Shown piece by piece: positions 1 to 13,540 of a stretch of DNA of 64,000 bases. The notes under the pieces were generated by a model. The model did no database searches. It saw nothing but the letters and a program-made list of their open reading frames with translations, and was not told the DNA's origin. This stretch comes from Macrotis lagotis (lineage: Eukaryota; Chordata; Mammalia; Peramelemorphia; Peramelidae). The stretch is taken from the NCBI RefSeq assembly GCF_037893015.1, contig NC_133665.1, forward strand, positions 106,545,937 to 106,609,936, read 5' to 3'. How positions within the stretch are numbered: the first letter of the stretch is position 1; the number at the start of each line of letters is the position of its first letter. The position numbers were made by a program, and so were the translations under genes.

Positions 1-1481
1 ACTGTATAGGATTAGAAGGCATCTATGGGTTATAATCTGTATCAATATGAGTTTCCTCACTGAAAATATTATAGGTCTTCCAAAGTATTGAAGTATCTCT
101 TTTTAAAATGTCCACATCTCACCTTTTCTACAGTGGAGCTATTGAAATTGCTTTTATGGTTCTCTGGAACAGCATGCTGTATTTAAAATTATAGACAGAT
201 ATTTCTCTTGAGCATTAATGCAGTGGTTCCTAATGGACTTTTTGATTAGAAGATTAAGCAGGGATAAATCCTTATCTTGCATGTGATAAAATTTAAGTTT
301 TTCTAATGGCAAATCTATATTTCATTGTAAGGTGTTGGTGAAAGGAGAAAGAACAGTATACTTAAATCTGATAAATAAAGTAATAATTTATTTAGTGTGT
401 TAGAAGGAAGAATTGACAAAGAATGTCAGTGCTGGACAATGAGCCAGGTTGGTGGTGAAACCTGTTAATGTTCCCTCCTCCCAGGAGGGAACTTCCCAAG
501 GAAGTGATTCACCTTAAATGAAAATAGGTTTCTTTTAAAAAATATTTTGTAATTTGTATTTGGCATTTGGCATTGACTACATTCTGTCATATATTGTAGT
601 TATTTGACTACTTGTCATCTCTTCTGCTATTCGTACTTTCTGGTTCTTGGGAGCAGGGATAGGATTTTAATCATCTTTATATTTTTCAGTCTGGTCCATC
701 GTTTTGTATATAGATTGTGTGGTAAATATTGAATATTATTGAGAGTAATCATATAAATGCCATCTTTGGTAAAGCAGACCCAATGACAAGTTGAAATGAT
801 CCTAGGGAATGGTCCTTTATTAGAACTACTCAGTGTTTGCCATTTCTTAACTGGTTTGTGCTATTGAAGAACTAGATGCACCATGTGCAATTTTCAAACA
901 TAGTGACTAGTAGCCTGTCTGTTAGTGCCTTTCTTTCCATAAGTTTATTTTAAGTCAGCAAGTCTTTTATATGTCTGACAAGAAATAGATTTTTGTTTGT
1001 AAAATGTCACAGATTTGTTTTAAGGGTGTTTTCAGTGATGGATTTCATGTATGTTACTGAAATTGAAAAACTTCCCATTTTTCAGTTGAGTATTGCATTG
1101 GAGGTTATAATAGATGCACTTAGTAAAATTATTTAGCAAATCAGTAAAATTACTTAGCAAATCAGAAAGAATTGCTAATATTTGAGTTTGTTATGGCATT
1201 CTTGATTTCCTTGGTTTCAAATCTGGTGGTCTGATGAACTCAGTTTTGATTATGACTAAAATCTCTGACTTTCTCAGAGTACTTTAGTTTCTTTTAAATC
1301 CTAAAATTTATGAGAAACTCTTTCTGTAGTTGACAAAGAATATTCATTGTTGGGAATAAGCAAAATGAGAGTTAAATAGTTGAGAACCCTTTAAGTTGAT
1401 TAAAATTTAATGTTATTTTAAAATATTCATACCTTTTAATGTTTTTAATATCTCATTTCCCTCTCTTATTGTGCCCCAGGC

Positions 1482-1640
1482 TTTTTTTTTTAGTTTTTTT
1501 TTTTTTGTAAGGCATATGGGGTTAAGTGGCTTGTCCAAGGCCACACAGCTAGGTAATTATTAAGTGTCTGAGTCTGGATTTGAACCCAGGCACTCCTGAC
1601 TCCAGGGCCGGTGCTTTATCCACTGTGCCACCTAGCTCCC
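1482..1640 (-). repeat. A-tailed CORE-type SINE
   Basis: T-rich start, the CORE motif (GGGGTTAAGTGGCTTG, CCACACAGCTAGGTAATTAT) and a tRNA-derived head at the right end (GCCACCTAGCTCCCC) place it on the minus strand. It is flanked by near-identical TGCCCCAG(G/A)CTTTTT duplications. Confidence 0.9.
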
Positions 1641-2262
1641 CTGCCCCAGACTTTTTCAAGAGTCTGTGGGTATGCAGTATCTACACTCCATTTTTGAACC
1701 CTTACTTTAACAGATTAATGTGTGAAGTTAATACAGTGTGTACATATTAGTTAAACAGTGCTATAGGAACACTTGTGGACAATATTGAAGGAGAATTCAT
1801 GATTTTGGAAGGGGGTTGGACTAGATGATAAAGACTTTATTTTTAACTGGCACTTGTTGGAAAAATTCAAGGATTGGTTTACTATTGTCATAAGCAACAA
1901 GTATTATTATGGTTTCTCTGATAATTCCACAATGGTGGCAGTTGAATGGTTGTGTGTTTTTGATATATGTAAAGCATTTTTATGGTTTCTTTACCTGGCA
2001 TAACCCCTCAATGTTCCTGCCTCATTCATCACAATTATGCTCCTGAGAAGAAGAGATCAGGTAGTAAGTGGAGGTAGAGGAGAGCTAGAACTCTTAATTT
2101 GTTTTGATACATTTTTCTCCCTCTCCCTGATTTCTTTTCATGTAAGCAGCCTAAAGAAGTACATGAAGCTATTTCTATGTCAGTGAGTACAACTGAAGTG
2201 AAGTTGGAATCATGTACCCATTATTTCACCTTTAAAATAATACCAAGTACTAGCCTGCCAAA

Positions 2263-2416
2263 ATGTTTTTTTTTTGTTTTTTGCAAGGCAAATGGGGTTA
2301 AGTGGCTTGCCCAAGGCCACACAGCTAGGTAATTAAGTGTCTGAGACCGGATTTGAACCCAGGTACTCCTGACTTCAGGGCGGGTACTTTATCCACTATG
2401 CCACCTAGCCGCCCCC
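2263..2416 (-). repeat. A-tailed CORE-type SINE
   Basis: Same structure as the copy at 1482, with a CCAAAATGTTTTT target duplication on both sides. Confidence 0.9.
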
Positions 2417-3611
2417 AAAATGTTTTTCTATCTCAATTATCTCAGTTTGTGAATTGCCTTAACATTCAATCTTCCTTCCTTCTTTGTGTGCCACATAGAC
2501 AGTACCTTCAAATCAGAATCATACAATTATCTAAAAAACAGAGGAAAAAAGAATAAATAGAAAGGACTTATATTAGTTAATAATATTCTAAAATTAGCCT
2601 GTTATTATTTTCATTTAGTTATCTCAGTTTTAGGGGAAATTGTTAGATTAAGTACTTGTCTAGTAAGTACTTAAATCTAAGTCCATTCCCCAGTTCTTAA
2701 TTCGGGCCATATTTTTTCCTTCTTCAGTGATCTCTGGATCTCTGGATGGTACTTGTATTTCCTGATATGATTACTAGATCCTTTTTAATTCTAGACTTTT
2801 TAGGATAATTCTGATCAACTAGTATACATAAGGAAATCTACTGTTACTGTCACTAGGGAGAAGTTGCTGCTAGCTAATTTGCATACATATCAGCTATAGC
2901 TGATAGTATGGGTGAAATTCTTTTATTTCTTCAAAAGTCTTAATTTGGGGTCAGACATGCTAGAACCTTGTAATCTCTTGTAGTTTGGAATGTGTTATAA
3001 TAACATAAGGTTGATAATACCTTTTGAGCAGTAATAGATGTCTAGAGGTAAAAGTTAACAGATACTTTGAAGACAATTTGTGATTTTTCACTTCTTAGTG
3101 AGTTTTCTGGTTCTTAGTGATGTTAATATTTTTTGGCATTCAAGAGTCTCACACAGTAGGCTCCTCCTGTCCCCAATTCTCTCCTACCTTCTTGGAATCT
3201 ATAAGTTCTGAGTTTTTACAACTTGTGCTCTTAAATTCCTCCTTTCATATTGTAGACTAAGATTGGGATAACTGCCTTTGTGTTTACTTGTCTTTGGGAC
3301 ATTCTATATAGGCAGCAAAAATATGAATGAGGATTGAATCCCATTAAATGATTAGCTGTTTGTGATTAGCTGATATATATTTGGAGAGGAATAACTTACT
3401 TTTACCATTCTACTTAGCTTTATTTGGAATTTAAAGCTCATTTTAATTATTAAACTATTAAAAGTTCTAATTGGTGCATTGGGTTTGATTTAGAAGGGTT
3501 TTAGTGCTAGGTGTAGTTACATCGTTAGTGTATATTATGCTGTACATCGTTGGTGTACAATGTAAAATATTCTGAGTACATCCTACATTTTATCTTTCTC
3601 CAGTGAATCAG

Positions 3612-3785
3612 TGGAAAGAGTTCTTATTTGGTGTCATGGGACCTTGATTCTAATATTGGCTCTGCCAGTTAACTTGCTTTGTGACCTTAGGTAAAACTTA
3701 ACCTTTTGGGGTCTCCTCATCTGGTACATTAAGAGGCTGAACTTTATGGCCTATCCAAATCCAAGTCCTATGATCTAGGGTTCAT
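3612..3785 (+). repeat. MIR-like SINE fragment
   Basis: It shows the order AGTGGAAAGAG, TCTGCCAGTTAACTTGC, TGTGACCTTAGG and a GGGGTCTCCTCATCTG-type tail, diverged. Confidence 0.65.
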
Positions 3786-3877
3786 GTGGAGTTCATAGCT
3801 TAAAGAGTTTTCTTGTGGGACAGAATCCATTTCCTAGTTTAGTAGTAATATTGAGATTTATTTGCTTCTTTTGATCA

Positions 3878-4247
3878 TTCTTTTTTTTTTAAAAAAAAGA
3901 TTTTATTTATTTTGAGTTTTACAGTTTTCCCCATCTTATTTCCCTCCCCCACCCCACCCCCAAAGGCAATTTGTCAGTCTTTACATTGTTTCCATGGTAT
4001 ACATTGTTCCAAATTGAGTGTGATGAGAGAGAAATAATATCCTTAAGGAAGAAACAAAGTATAAGAGATAGCAAGATCAGACAATAAGATGGCAGTTTTT
4101 TTTTCTAAATTTAAGGTAATAGTCCTTGGTCTTTGTTCAAACTCCATAGTTCTTTCTCTGGATACAGATGGTATTCTCCATTGCAGAGAGCCCTAAATTG
4201 TCCCTGATTGTTGCACTGATGGAATGAACTAGTCCATCAAGGTTGCT
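3878..4247 (-). mobile_element. L1 3'-UTR fragment
   Basis: It is closely related to 54855-55240: both share the C-rich tract, GTCTTTACATTGTTTCCATG, TTGGTCTTTGTT and GATTGTTGCACTGATGGAATG in the same order. The L1 sense strand is the minus strand. A younger SINE is inserted at its right end. Confidence 0.85.
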
Positions 4248-4261
4248 GATCATTAATTCTT

Positions 4262-4422
4262 TTTTTTTTTGTTGTTTTTATATTTTTCAAGTTAATGGGG
4301 TTAAGTGGCTTGCCCAAGGCCACATGGCTAGGTAATTATTAAGTGTCTGAAGCGGGATTTGAATTCAGGTACTCCTGACTCCAAGGCCAGTGCTCTATCC
4401 ACTGCGCCATCTAGCTGCCCCA
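4262..4422 (-). repeat. A-tailed CORE-type SINE with 14-bp target duplication
   Basis: Perfect GATCATTAATTCTT duplications lie at 4248-4261 and 4423-4436. It inserted at the end of the L1 3'-UTR piece. Confidence 0.93.
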
Positions 4423-5049
4423 GATCATTAATTCTTAAGAGAGAGAAAAGGCACCTTAGTCCTTTTGTTTGTGTTCCTTGGACATTTCTTAGTACTGCAG
4501 GTTCACTATCAAGACTTTTTTACTGTTAATATGGTAATTTAAACATGACTGATCTGGAACTGGCTATTGCTCCCTTAGGAATTTTCTAGTGCTAATAGGA
4601 AGATAATGCATTCTTCTCAGAATATAGACTGCCAATCTGCACACCTGGATGTGCAAGGATACACAAATTCACATAAGCAAAGAACACAGATGTACACACA
4701 TACCTCTCATCACTGAAGGCTGTGCCTTAATTTCAGGTGCTCAAGTGGCTGCTTTTGAGATGGCAAGGAACTAGTAATTCTAACATAGCTTCTTTCTTCC
4801 TTATATTCTACTATTCTGTTTTTATCACTATCCTCTGCTTCAATCTTATTTTTTGTTTTCATTTAGTTTTTCCCTAGTTGTTTTAATTACTTGTGTGGAC
4901 TCACATGTTGTCAAAATCCTACTACATTAACATTTTGTCCCCAAATCGTCATGAGATCCTATAGCATTTCTCTCTTCTTGACTCTTAATTCTCCTCTAAA
5001 TCACCTCTTTCTACCTTGTATTACACTTGTATAATATAGTGTCTGGCTT

Positions 5050-5310
5050 CACATTGTCCCTTTCCTTTGCAGTAGTCTAGAAAGCATGGAAATCACAGTC
5101 AGTGTTAAAATATGATATGCTTCTGCCGAGCTTATATAATCACTTGTCATTTCCCACTCCTCTGAACATCAGTTTTTCTATCTGTAAAATGGAGCTAATA
5201 TTTGAATTATTTACCTCATAAGGTTTGTTGTAAAGGTAAAATGAGATGATGAATATAAAATGTGATGCTTTGTATCTCAAAAATGTCATATAAATGTCAG
5301 CTGTTATAAT
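5050..5310 (+). repeat. MIR-type SINE
   Basis: Contains AATCACTTGTCATTTCC, CATCAGTTTTTCTATCTGTA, AAATGGAGCTAATA and ACCTCATAAGG in MIR order. Confidence 0.7.
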
Positions 5311-6123
5311 AATTTGCCAGTACCAGGAAAATCTAAAACAAGATTATATAACCCTATACTTTCAAACAGGGTGGCTGAAAGAATAAGTAGTTTTCTCTAT
5401 CTTGTAATAGCACCTTGCTTATTTGACTGAAGAGAGATTATAATGTACTCTGGACTTCTTAAGGAGTTTTGAAAACTAGCACACCAACTGATCTCACAAA
5501 CCCACTTCTTTTTCCTTTGTGTATTCAAATGACATTGGACTTAGAAAAATAATACAAAAGAGGACTGAAGTGACCTTCACCAAGCAGAAATCTCCTGAGT
5601 TATTAGGGGGGAAAAACCATAACTGCCCTTTTATATATCTGTTCTTTGTTCTCTGCAAAGGTAATCTTTCCTTGGGAAGTGTGTATGACCCTGTGAGTTT
5701 TCTTGGGATGATCCCTCATCTCACAGACATTGTCTTTTCCAAATACCTTCCTCCTGCTGACTTTCTTTTTTCCAGGGTATTCAACCTGTTCTTAAATGTT
5801 GCTGTTTCCTGTCTGAACTGATCTTTGTGGGATTACCCATTCTAAGGCACTCTCAGCAGGTTGTCATTCTTAAGGGGAGGGCAAATGAATTTTATATTTA
5901 ATACTTAGCAAAGTTAATCTGGATTGAAATTTGACTTGAGAAACATCCAGATTTTTTCTCAATCCTGTTTGCTTCGGTGGGATTGGATTTTGTATTGGGG
6001 AGGAGAGGAAGGGACTTTAGGAGGGTTATTGACTGAAGGGGTCAGAAAAGGGGAATTTGTGTGTCTTTTGTATTTTGCAAGACACTAACATGACTCCCGT
6101 CTGTATTTAAATGCTGTCCCCAG

Positions 6124-6197
6124 GTTACGACTATGGCTATGTCTGCGTGGAGTTTTCACTCTTGGAAGAGGCCATCGGATGCATGGAAGCCAACCAG
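6124..6197 (+). CDS. RBM6: RBM6 exon, end of RRM1
   Basis: This 74-base exon follows a CCCCAG acceptor and ends CAG|GTTGCT. It reads GYDYGYVCVEFSLLEEAIGC and on to MEANQ, the RNP1 strand and last helix of RRM1. The first codon (Gly) needs one base from the previous exon. Skipping it would shift the frame. The donor is weak at +3 to +6, which is notable because it opens a 33.7-kb intron. Confidence 0.93.
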
Positions 6198-7874
6198 GTT
6201 GCTTTATACTTCGGTCGAATGCTGCTGGAAGGATTTTTTTTTTAAGGGGAGGGAGGGAAATCCAAATGATTTTGTTTTGGAAAGGCAAAAGAAGATCTGT
6301 CCTTGGAGCAATCTGTGCCAGCTAAAATGCTGCCATTAGAAGAAAATTGGAGAAGTTGGGAAGGCATTTCTCTAAGAGCTAATGGGTACTGAGTTGTGCA
6401 TTCTTTAAACTAGTGCCCAATAGCAATGTGATTAGATTCCAAGGAAAGTGGCTGGAAAAAAATTATTAGTTTGGAGTAAGAGATACCCTTTGGGGGTATA
6501 CACTGACATTGGGGTCTAGTGGGAAGCAATCCTTGATTGTTCTGTGATCTATGTGCCAGGATTTTAGGTAAATATACACACACACTTGGATCTATAGCAA
6601 AGGCCACTAGTATGTAACTCTAATTGCATGCAGATCCTGCATGCATACACCCCTTTCCATTTCATCTGGGGATGAGGGAGGAGTGGATTTTTTGTGTCCA
6701 TGTCTCTTGCATTCATTATTGTTCTCTGCCAATTGGAGTTGCATACAAGAGGGCTTCACTGCCTACTGTCTGACCTGGTGAATCTGAATCTGTACTTAAT
6801 TACCTTTCTTTGTACTTGAACTGTCTTAATTGTAAGACTCCAATTTGCCACGTAGAAATTCACTAAGCATTTCAGTGAAGCTATATTTTAAACCTCTGTA
6901 TTGGAGAGGTAGTATCCTGTAGAAGTGATCAGAATTTTGTTCCTGATTTATTTGGCCTCACTGTCTTTATCTTGAGAAAATCAGTTTATTTTTTTCTGCC
7001 TTCAATATCCCATGTATAAAATGGAAAAAAAAATTCACTTTCATTGTTTGTAGTTAGACTAAAAATATCTCTCACACATAACAATTTCATAACATTGCAT
7101 ACAGTAGTAATGAGCAGAGTAGAAGCTTGAAAGGGAATTTCTTTGGATTTCTAAAATAAGATTAATAAATTTCTTTAAATTCTGCTTAGTAATATACATG
7201 TTCATGACATTCAGGAATGATTTAAATTCTTTCACTACCCAAGCTTGTTCATGTTAAAATAACTTTTAAAATTTTTCTTTCTCCCCTGTGACATTGCATT
7301 CACCTAACAGAAAGTTAAGCTTAGATACTGTTTGAGGAAAACCCTTTTGAGTATTTAATTAGGAAGGAGTGCTATAGATAAAAACAAAATAATTGTTAAT
7401 AATGATAGTAACTATTGGGACTATGATTCTAACTGGCACAAATAAAGGTTTTAACCATTTAGAGAGCTCCAGTAGGAAGCTTCTTATTGCTATTCAGAAT
7501 CTTCCTTTTATTGGTCCTAGTTGTGTCCTCTAGGGCTAAGCAGAAAAAAGTCATCACAATTTCCTATGATAGTTTTAATACTGGCTGTTGCCTCCTTCTC
7601 TGAGGCAACTTTATTAGAGTTCCTAATGAGAAAAGCAGTTTGTTCCAGCTTGTTTTTTGTATATTGTTGCAGGGAGAGTTAAAGTCTAAAATATTAGATT
7701 CTTTGTTATAACCCACTCAAAAAGAGCAGAGAAGTTTTTTTTAGAACTTTTTTCCTTAGTCATAGAAATTATTCTAATTAATAATTCAGTGGTCTTCCTA
7801 CATGACCTTATGCTGGATTCTGTGCAGACTTTAATGGTAAGAAAACACAGTCTTTCAGACTATCAGTCATATCA

Positions 7875-7985
7875 GCCCTGTGAAGTAGGTAGAGCAACTT
7901 TTATGCCCATTTTATTGATGAAGACAGGCTCAGAGAAACTAAATGACTTGCCTATGGTCATATAGCTAGTAATTTTTGGAGCTCA
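7875..7985 (-). repeat. MIR-type fragment
   Basis: CCCATTTTATTGATGAAGAC, GGCTCAGAGAAACTAAATGA and CTTGCCTATGGTCATATAGC are the reverse complement of the MIR core. Confidence 0.65.
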
Positions 7986-8278
7986 GGTTTAATCAAGGTA
8001 AATAAGTAAGATAAACATAGTCTTTACCTTCTGAGAATTTATAATCCATAATGGATAAATTATGTGTGATTTATGAACCCTGGAGGATTTTCTTTCAAAT
8101 ATGTTACGATTTTTTTAAATGCTTGGAGTAATAGTAGATATGACCTTCATTGGACTTGTTTCTTAAATAGGGCTTATATTTAAGGAGTTAGTACTGATAT
8201 CATTACTATGCTTTCTCATTTTTATTTTCATTGGACCAGTGGCCAGCACACTGTTGTTCCAAGCCTAAAGAATTTTGG

Positions 8279-8441
8279 GGGGGGCAGCTAGATGGTGCAG
8301 TGGTTAGAGCCACCAGCCCTGGATTCAGGAGGACTTGAGTTCAAATTTGTCTTCAGATACTTTATTTACCTAGCTGTGTGACCTTGGACAAGTCATTTAA
8401 TTCCAGTGCCTTGCAAACCCCCTCACCCCCAAAAAGAGTTT
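8279..8441 (+). repeat. CORE-type SINE, plus orientation
   Basis: The head GGGGCAGCTAGATGGTGCAG is followed by TGGTTAGAGC, the CORE and GTGCCTTGCAAACCCC. Confidence 0.88.
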
Positions 8442-8859
8442 TTCCTAATTTAACGATTGCCTTTTTCAATATTGGAAAATGACTTTTGTGTCCTTTCTTT
8501 ATATAATTTAACTGTTAATTTTTAAATGCTTTTCTTGTTAGTACTTATGCTATTATTGTTCTTTCTTCCCTTATGTTTCACACATTGTGAAAAACAATTT
8601 CTCCTTAAACTAAAAGCTTAACTATAAGGTATCTCATTTGAAAAGGAACTCAGTTGGGGGAAAAAAAATTCAACCTTTAAAGGGTTTTAAACTGTCCCAT
8701 CATACATATAAAATAGCTCATTTTTATTCCTGGAATGAATTCAAATTGGCATCCTTTTAAAACTAGTATTGGAGAGAAGCACTGTACTCCACTGCATGGA
8801 AATGCCATAGAAAAACCTAAGAATTATTGGAGAAGGCATGTGTTAGACCTTTGTTAGAA

Positions 8860-8945
8860 TTTAAGCTCTGCTCTAGATTGTGACCTTAGGCAAGTCCTTT
8901 AGCCTCTCTGGGCTTCAGTTGCCCTCTGCATAATTACCAAGGCTG
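8860..8945 (+). repeat. MIR-type fragment
   Basis: TGTGACCTTAGGCAAGTCCT and CTCTCTGGGCTTCAGTTGCC match the MIR core. Confidence 0.6.
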
Positions 8946-10327
8946 GAAGCAGATAAGGATGAAGGGAATGTTCTTGAGGAAGCTTACCAGACCATGACCT
9001 CAACATTTTAGCCCTCAGGATAAAGCTAGATAGACTTTCTTTGCTCCTGATGGCTGGGCTGGGACCCTTTGTTTTCTTGACACACTGGTGAACAATTACA
9101 GCTCCTTTACTCTTTTCTAGATGAAGTCTACTCTCTTATTAGTACTGATAGCCAGATTCAGAATCACCAAGATCTGCTGTATGCCTCTGAACATAGAGCA
9201 TGTGTGTGTGTATGTGTTTGAGTTTGAGGAAGTATAATTTCAATGCATCCAGTTAATAAGAAAGTTTTATTTTTTGTTTTGTTCTTCCTTGGTGGGCAAG
9301 AAGTTTTCTTTCATTTTCCATCTACCAGTTCTCATAGTCGTAGCAGTCAGAATTAAATGCTTTACATTAGGCATTATCAAGTGTTGTGGGTTGTTGATGT
9401 GCAGAGTATGAAATTGCTGTTAAGTCTTTCCACACAGGGCTCACCTCAAGATTGCCTTAGTATTTTTTTCAGCAACTGCATTTATTCTTCAGGAAACAGA
9501 GCTGGTGGCAGCTTTTCTCATTCTTGAGATACTGAACTGCAAATTTCCCAAAGAAATTTTAGCCAGAAAGATTTTTCTAGCTATGATTCCATGTTGGAGG
9601 CTTTCAGGTTTTCATACCTGGTCACTGTAGGAGGAAGTCAGTTGACCAGGACCTCTCAGGACAGTCACAGATCTCTTCTCCCTCACCCTTGGGGGGGTTT
9701 ACTGCATTCGATACTTCCGTGTTTCATTTGTGGCAGTGACTAGTAATCTTAACTTGTCTTTCTTAGCTGTGTAGGAATTACGACTGAAGATAGTATGCTT
9801 TGTACTCTGTTTTATTAGACTTGTACTTCTGAGTGGAGAAGGGAGCAAGAAGCGTGGTGAGAGAGAGTTTTTATCTGTTTCAGTATTGTCATCTTCTGCT
9901 GAACTTGGTTAAGAAGATGCCTCATAATCTGCTTTTTGAAATGACTGAGGCATAGAGGAATTGTTTTGGATTAATTTATTACTTAGCTTGTAAATTCAAT
10001 GTAGGTGTCCACATTACCATTGACCAGTATTCTGGTTGTAGATCAATGGATATTAGAAATGGCCAAATAAAAGGATAACTTTGGGAAAGAAATTCATGTC
10101 TGAAATAGATTTCTTGGCATTAATAGGTTCAGGGGAGTTGGAGTTCTTTAGCCAAAGGTAACTTGATTAGATGACAGTCAACACTGTTGACAGCAGAGAG
10201 AAGCACACAACTTTCCAGATGAACATTTGACTTGGTCATTGTTTTTTCCAGTTTGGGAAAATGTTGCTGGAGAATTTAATGAATTTTTAGAAGCAGTCTT
10301 TTTGCAGCTAGCAACTTTGAGAGAAAT

Positions 10328-10492
10328 GTTTTTTTTTTGTTTTTTTGGGTTTTATTGCAAGGGAAATGGGGTTAAGTGGCTTGCCCAAGGCCACACAGCT
10401 AGGTAATTATTAAGTGTCTGAGACCGGATTTCAACCCAGGTACTCCTGACTCCAGGGCCAGTGTTTTATCCACTATGCCACCTAGCTGCCCC
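10328..10492 (-). repeat. A-tailed CORE-type SINE
   Basis: T-rich start, then GGGGTTAAGTGGCTTGCCCA and the reversed head GCCACCTAGCTGCCCC at the right end. Confidence 0.9.
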
Positions 10493-10984
10493 AGACAAGT
10501 TTTTAATTTGCTTTCCTTACCTATGTCAGTGATAGATCTAGAAAGGGTGAGAGGAATATTGAAAACTCAGTAGTCCAGGAAAGTAAAGTATTCAGAAGAA
10601 GTAAACTTGTTTGGTTGAATCCAACATTCTTCCATAGGACCAAGTGTTTTGCAGCAGATGCACCTGCTACTCCTTGGTAGTGGAGTCCAGAAACTCTGGG
10701 CTGGAGCTGCAGCTTTGCGCCATCTGGATGGGTGGCTGTGATGTTTGTTAGCCAGAGGAAAAGCATCTGGTGGTGGTGGAGAACTTGCTGCTGGGTCTAG
10801 TTTGGCTTTTTAGCTCATTGAGACACAGAAAAAGTCTGGTTGTGCAACACTTGAATCAATGGGAACTACTCTTCATTTTCCTCATTCTTGAAATCGTTTG
10901 GTTTTTTTTTTTAAACTGCTATGCCATTTTCTAATGGTTAGTTGTATCTTATTACACATGGACACATTTCCATATGGAATGGAT

Positions 10985-11215
10985 GAAGATGGTGATGGTG
11001 ATGATAATAACAAGCACAGTGCTTTACATGTGTAAATTGATCCATATAACAATTCTATGAGGGAGCAATGATTATTATCCCCATTTTACTGAAAAAGAAA
11101 CTGAGGCTTAGGTTAAGTAACTTGCCAAGGCTCATTAGAGCAGTAAGGATCTGAGGTATAACCTGATCCCAAGACTCAAAGTCCAGCCCTCCATCCCCTG
11201 AACCATTGAATTGCC
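10985..11215 (-). repeat. MIR-type SINE
   Basis: GCACAGTGCTTTACATGTGT, ATTATTATCCCCATTTTACT and GAAACTGAGGCTTAGGTTAA occur in reverse MIR order. Confidence 0.8.
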
Positions 11216-11631
11216 TTAATGAAGAAATTTGGTTCTTAGTTTGCACTAAATTGAAATCATATCTTTTAACCCAATTTTTTTTTGGTAATTCCTGTGGTTA
11301 GGTAGTATAGCCAGATCTTCTTTTTTTAAGCTCCTATTCCTTTTTGACTGTGTGTCAGATTACCTTGCTTGTTATAAAATTAGGATCCTGAAGAGCTCTG
11401 TATCCCATTGTATTCCATGAGCTTTTAATGAGATATTTTAATTGCAGATGAAATTTTTGGTTGGGACTACAGATAGGGCAGCTAGCTTCCTTTTCTAACT
11501 AGTTCATTTAATCAGTCTGTTTCCTAATTCTGCATTCTACTTCATAAAATATAGAAGTATTTTTGTAATCTTTTTAAAAATTATATTTTTATTGACTTGT
11601 TTCTTTTATATCACCTTCATTTATGATTTTT

Positions 11632-11790
11632 TTGTTGTTTTTTTGTTTTGTTTTTTCTTTTTGCAAGGCCATGCAGTTAAGTGACTTGTCCAAGTTCACA
11701 CTGCTGGGTAATTATGAAGTGTCTGAATTTGGATTTGAACTCAGGTCCTCCTGACTCCAGTGCGCTATGCACTGTGCCACCTAGCTGTTT
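11632..11790 (-). repeat. A-tailed CORE-type SINE, diverged
   Basis: Poly(T) start, then TTAAGTGACTTGTCCAAG and GTGCCACCTAGCTG at the right end. An MIR-like piece follows on the plus strand (about 11815-11975). Confidence 0.85.
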
Positions 11791-11814
11791 CCAGAAGTAA
11801 ATATTAATCTGACT

Positions 11815-11975
11815 TCAGGTTCTCACTGAGCTATGACTTGGGGCAAGTCACCTAACTTCATTCAGCCTCAGTTTTATCATCTGTAAAATGGGATAATTAT
11901 GACACTTTTCATGGCTGTTGTGAATTACAAATGAGATCCAGCTGTTTGCAGGATACTTCATAACAACTGGGGCCT
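11815..11975 (+). repeat. MIR-type fragment
   Basis: GGGGCAAGTCACCTAACTTC, CTCAGTTTTATCATCTGTAA and AATGGGATAATTATGACAC give the MIR core and tail. Confidence 0.65.
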
Positions 11976-13540
11976 TTCTCTCTTTTGGTTTGCCTTTGGA
12001 AGCTATTTTGCAATGGTGGCCATAACTGCTGGCTTTCTAGAGCTGGGCAGTTCCTTAGCAGTCCTCTTTTCTACACCCATTTATTGAAAGTGAAAGGTGG
12101 GGTCCAGAGAAGCTAAATTCCTTTCCTGGGATCAGAGAGTTAGGAAATGTAAAGTTTTGAGCTAACTTTCCAGTTCCAAGTGTTCTTTGCACTAATCTAC
12201 ATTCATCTTATGTGAATGAGGCTGTTATCTAGAATCATTGCATTTCTCTTTAAAGATATTTTTAATAATGCAGTAATCATTTTGATCTTCAGAGTTATTT
12301 GTTTCCAACTGCACATGAGTTTGGACTTCTCCAAAATGAAACAGTATTAATACTGCATGCATGTGTGTGTGTGTGTATACACATGTATTTGAACATATAC
12401 ATATACACTTGCCATTTTTTGCCAAGCAAAATTTCAAGTTGTGGAAAACAGGAGAGCTGTCATTTGGAATTTAGAGATGAACTAAAATGACATTTTTAAT
12501 TTTGAAATTTCTCAGCAGTCTCTGATGTTGACTAATTCTGACTGCCAGGAAGGAGAGTTCTCAAGGAGTTAAGACATACATATTAGAAGTTAACTACTTA
12601 ATCAAGGTTTTTAATAACATAAGTTAGAAATCAGCACCTTTCAACCACATGATTTTTAAAAACTCAGACTTCATCTATCTTCTCCATTTACTTTGGAATA
12701 AATAAATCAGTTATCCTTGCTGAGTAACTGAGGGAAATGTCCCTGTGAAGAATTTTTTTGCCCTAGTACTTTCCCCTCTTACCACTTTTCTGTGAGACCC
12801 AAAGACTAGGCTTCTTGAAGGTAAACTTTTTTTTAGGGAATGCAGTTTTTTGAGCCTTTTATAATGTGAGTTAGGTTTCCAGTTGTCTCTGTTAACTAAG
12901 CTGTAAGAACTTCTGGAATTTGGTATTTAAAGTTCTTTGGTCAGCAGATTTGGTTTACTTTTGAATTCTTTGATTTCTTAGTTGTTTGTGTGATTTATAG
13001 AAAAGGTTAATGTCTTTGCTTTTTTCTTTCTGGATTATGTTTAGTAGAGTGTTGTCTAATGTAATCCTTCAGGATTCTAATTTACACCTTTTCAGGAACT
13101 TTTCACTGTAAACTTAGTCTTTGAAGACAAAAAGAAAAACCTGAGGATATGAAAGAGGCATGTTGGCAGTGATACTGAAAATTAAGAACACCATTATTCT
13201 TTAGCTGTGAAGTTAGATTATTTAGACCACCTCATTTTCCTGAAGGAAGTTTTAATGATGGTCTTCAGTCCACAGAGGGAACATTTCTAAATATTTGAAG
13301 TCTTAAATGAAATCCCTTGTAAAGAAAAAGTGCAAAGTAGAGAATTTAGTTTCAAAAAATCTAAAACTTTATTCCACTAAAGTGGACTTCTTTGTGTCAG
13401 CATGGTTCATTTCAGCTTTCATACAAGAAAATAATTATTATTAAATAATCCTAAAGGATCTCATTTTAACACTATGACAAGGATCTGTGGCATTGATTCT
13501 AAGAATAGCTTTTCAGGTAAGAATCTTTTGTATCTATACT

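Larger units (their letters stand above)
1..6123. other. Upstream RBM6 intron (partial)
   Basis: This is intronic sequence of RBM6. The first recognisable exon starts at 6124 with an incomplete codon, so at least one coding exon precedes the window. I looked for the preceding RRM1 exon and found none. It holds three A-tailed SINEs, one L1 3'-UTR fragment and two MIR-like pieces, listed separately. The rest shows no gene. Confidence 0.8.

Noticed and set aside
5519..5821. 100-residue plus-strand open frame just upstream of the first RBM6 exon
   Set aside because: No similarity to RRM1 of RBM6 and no good splice donor at its end, so it is not the missing upstream exon.
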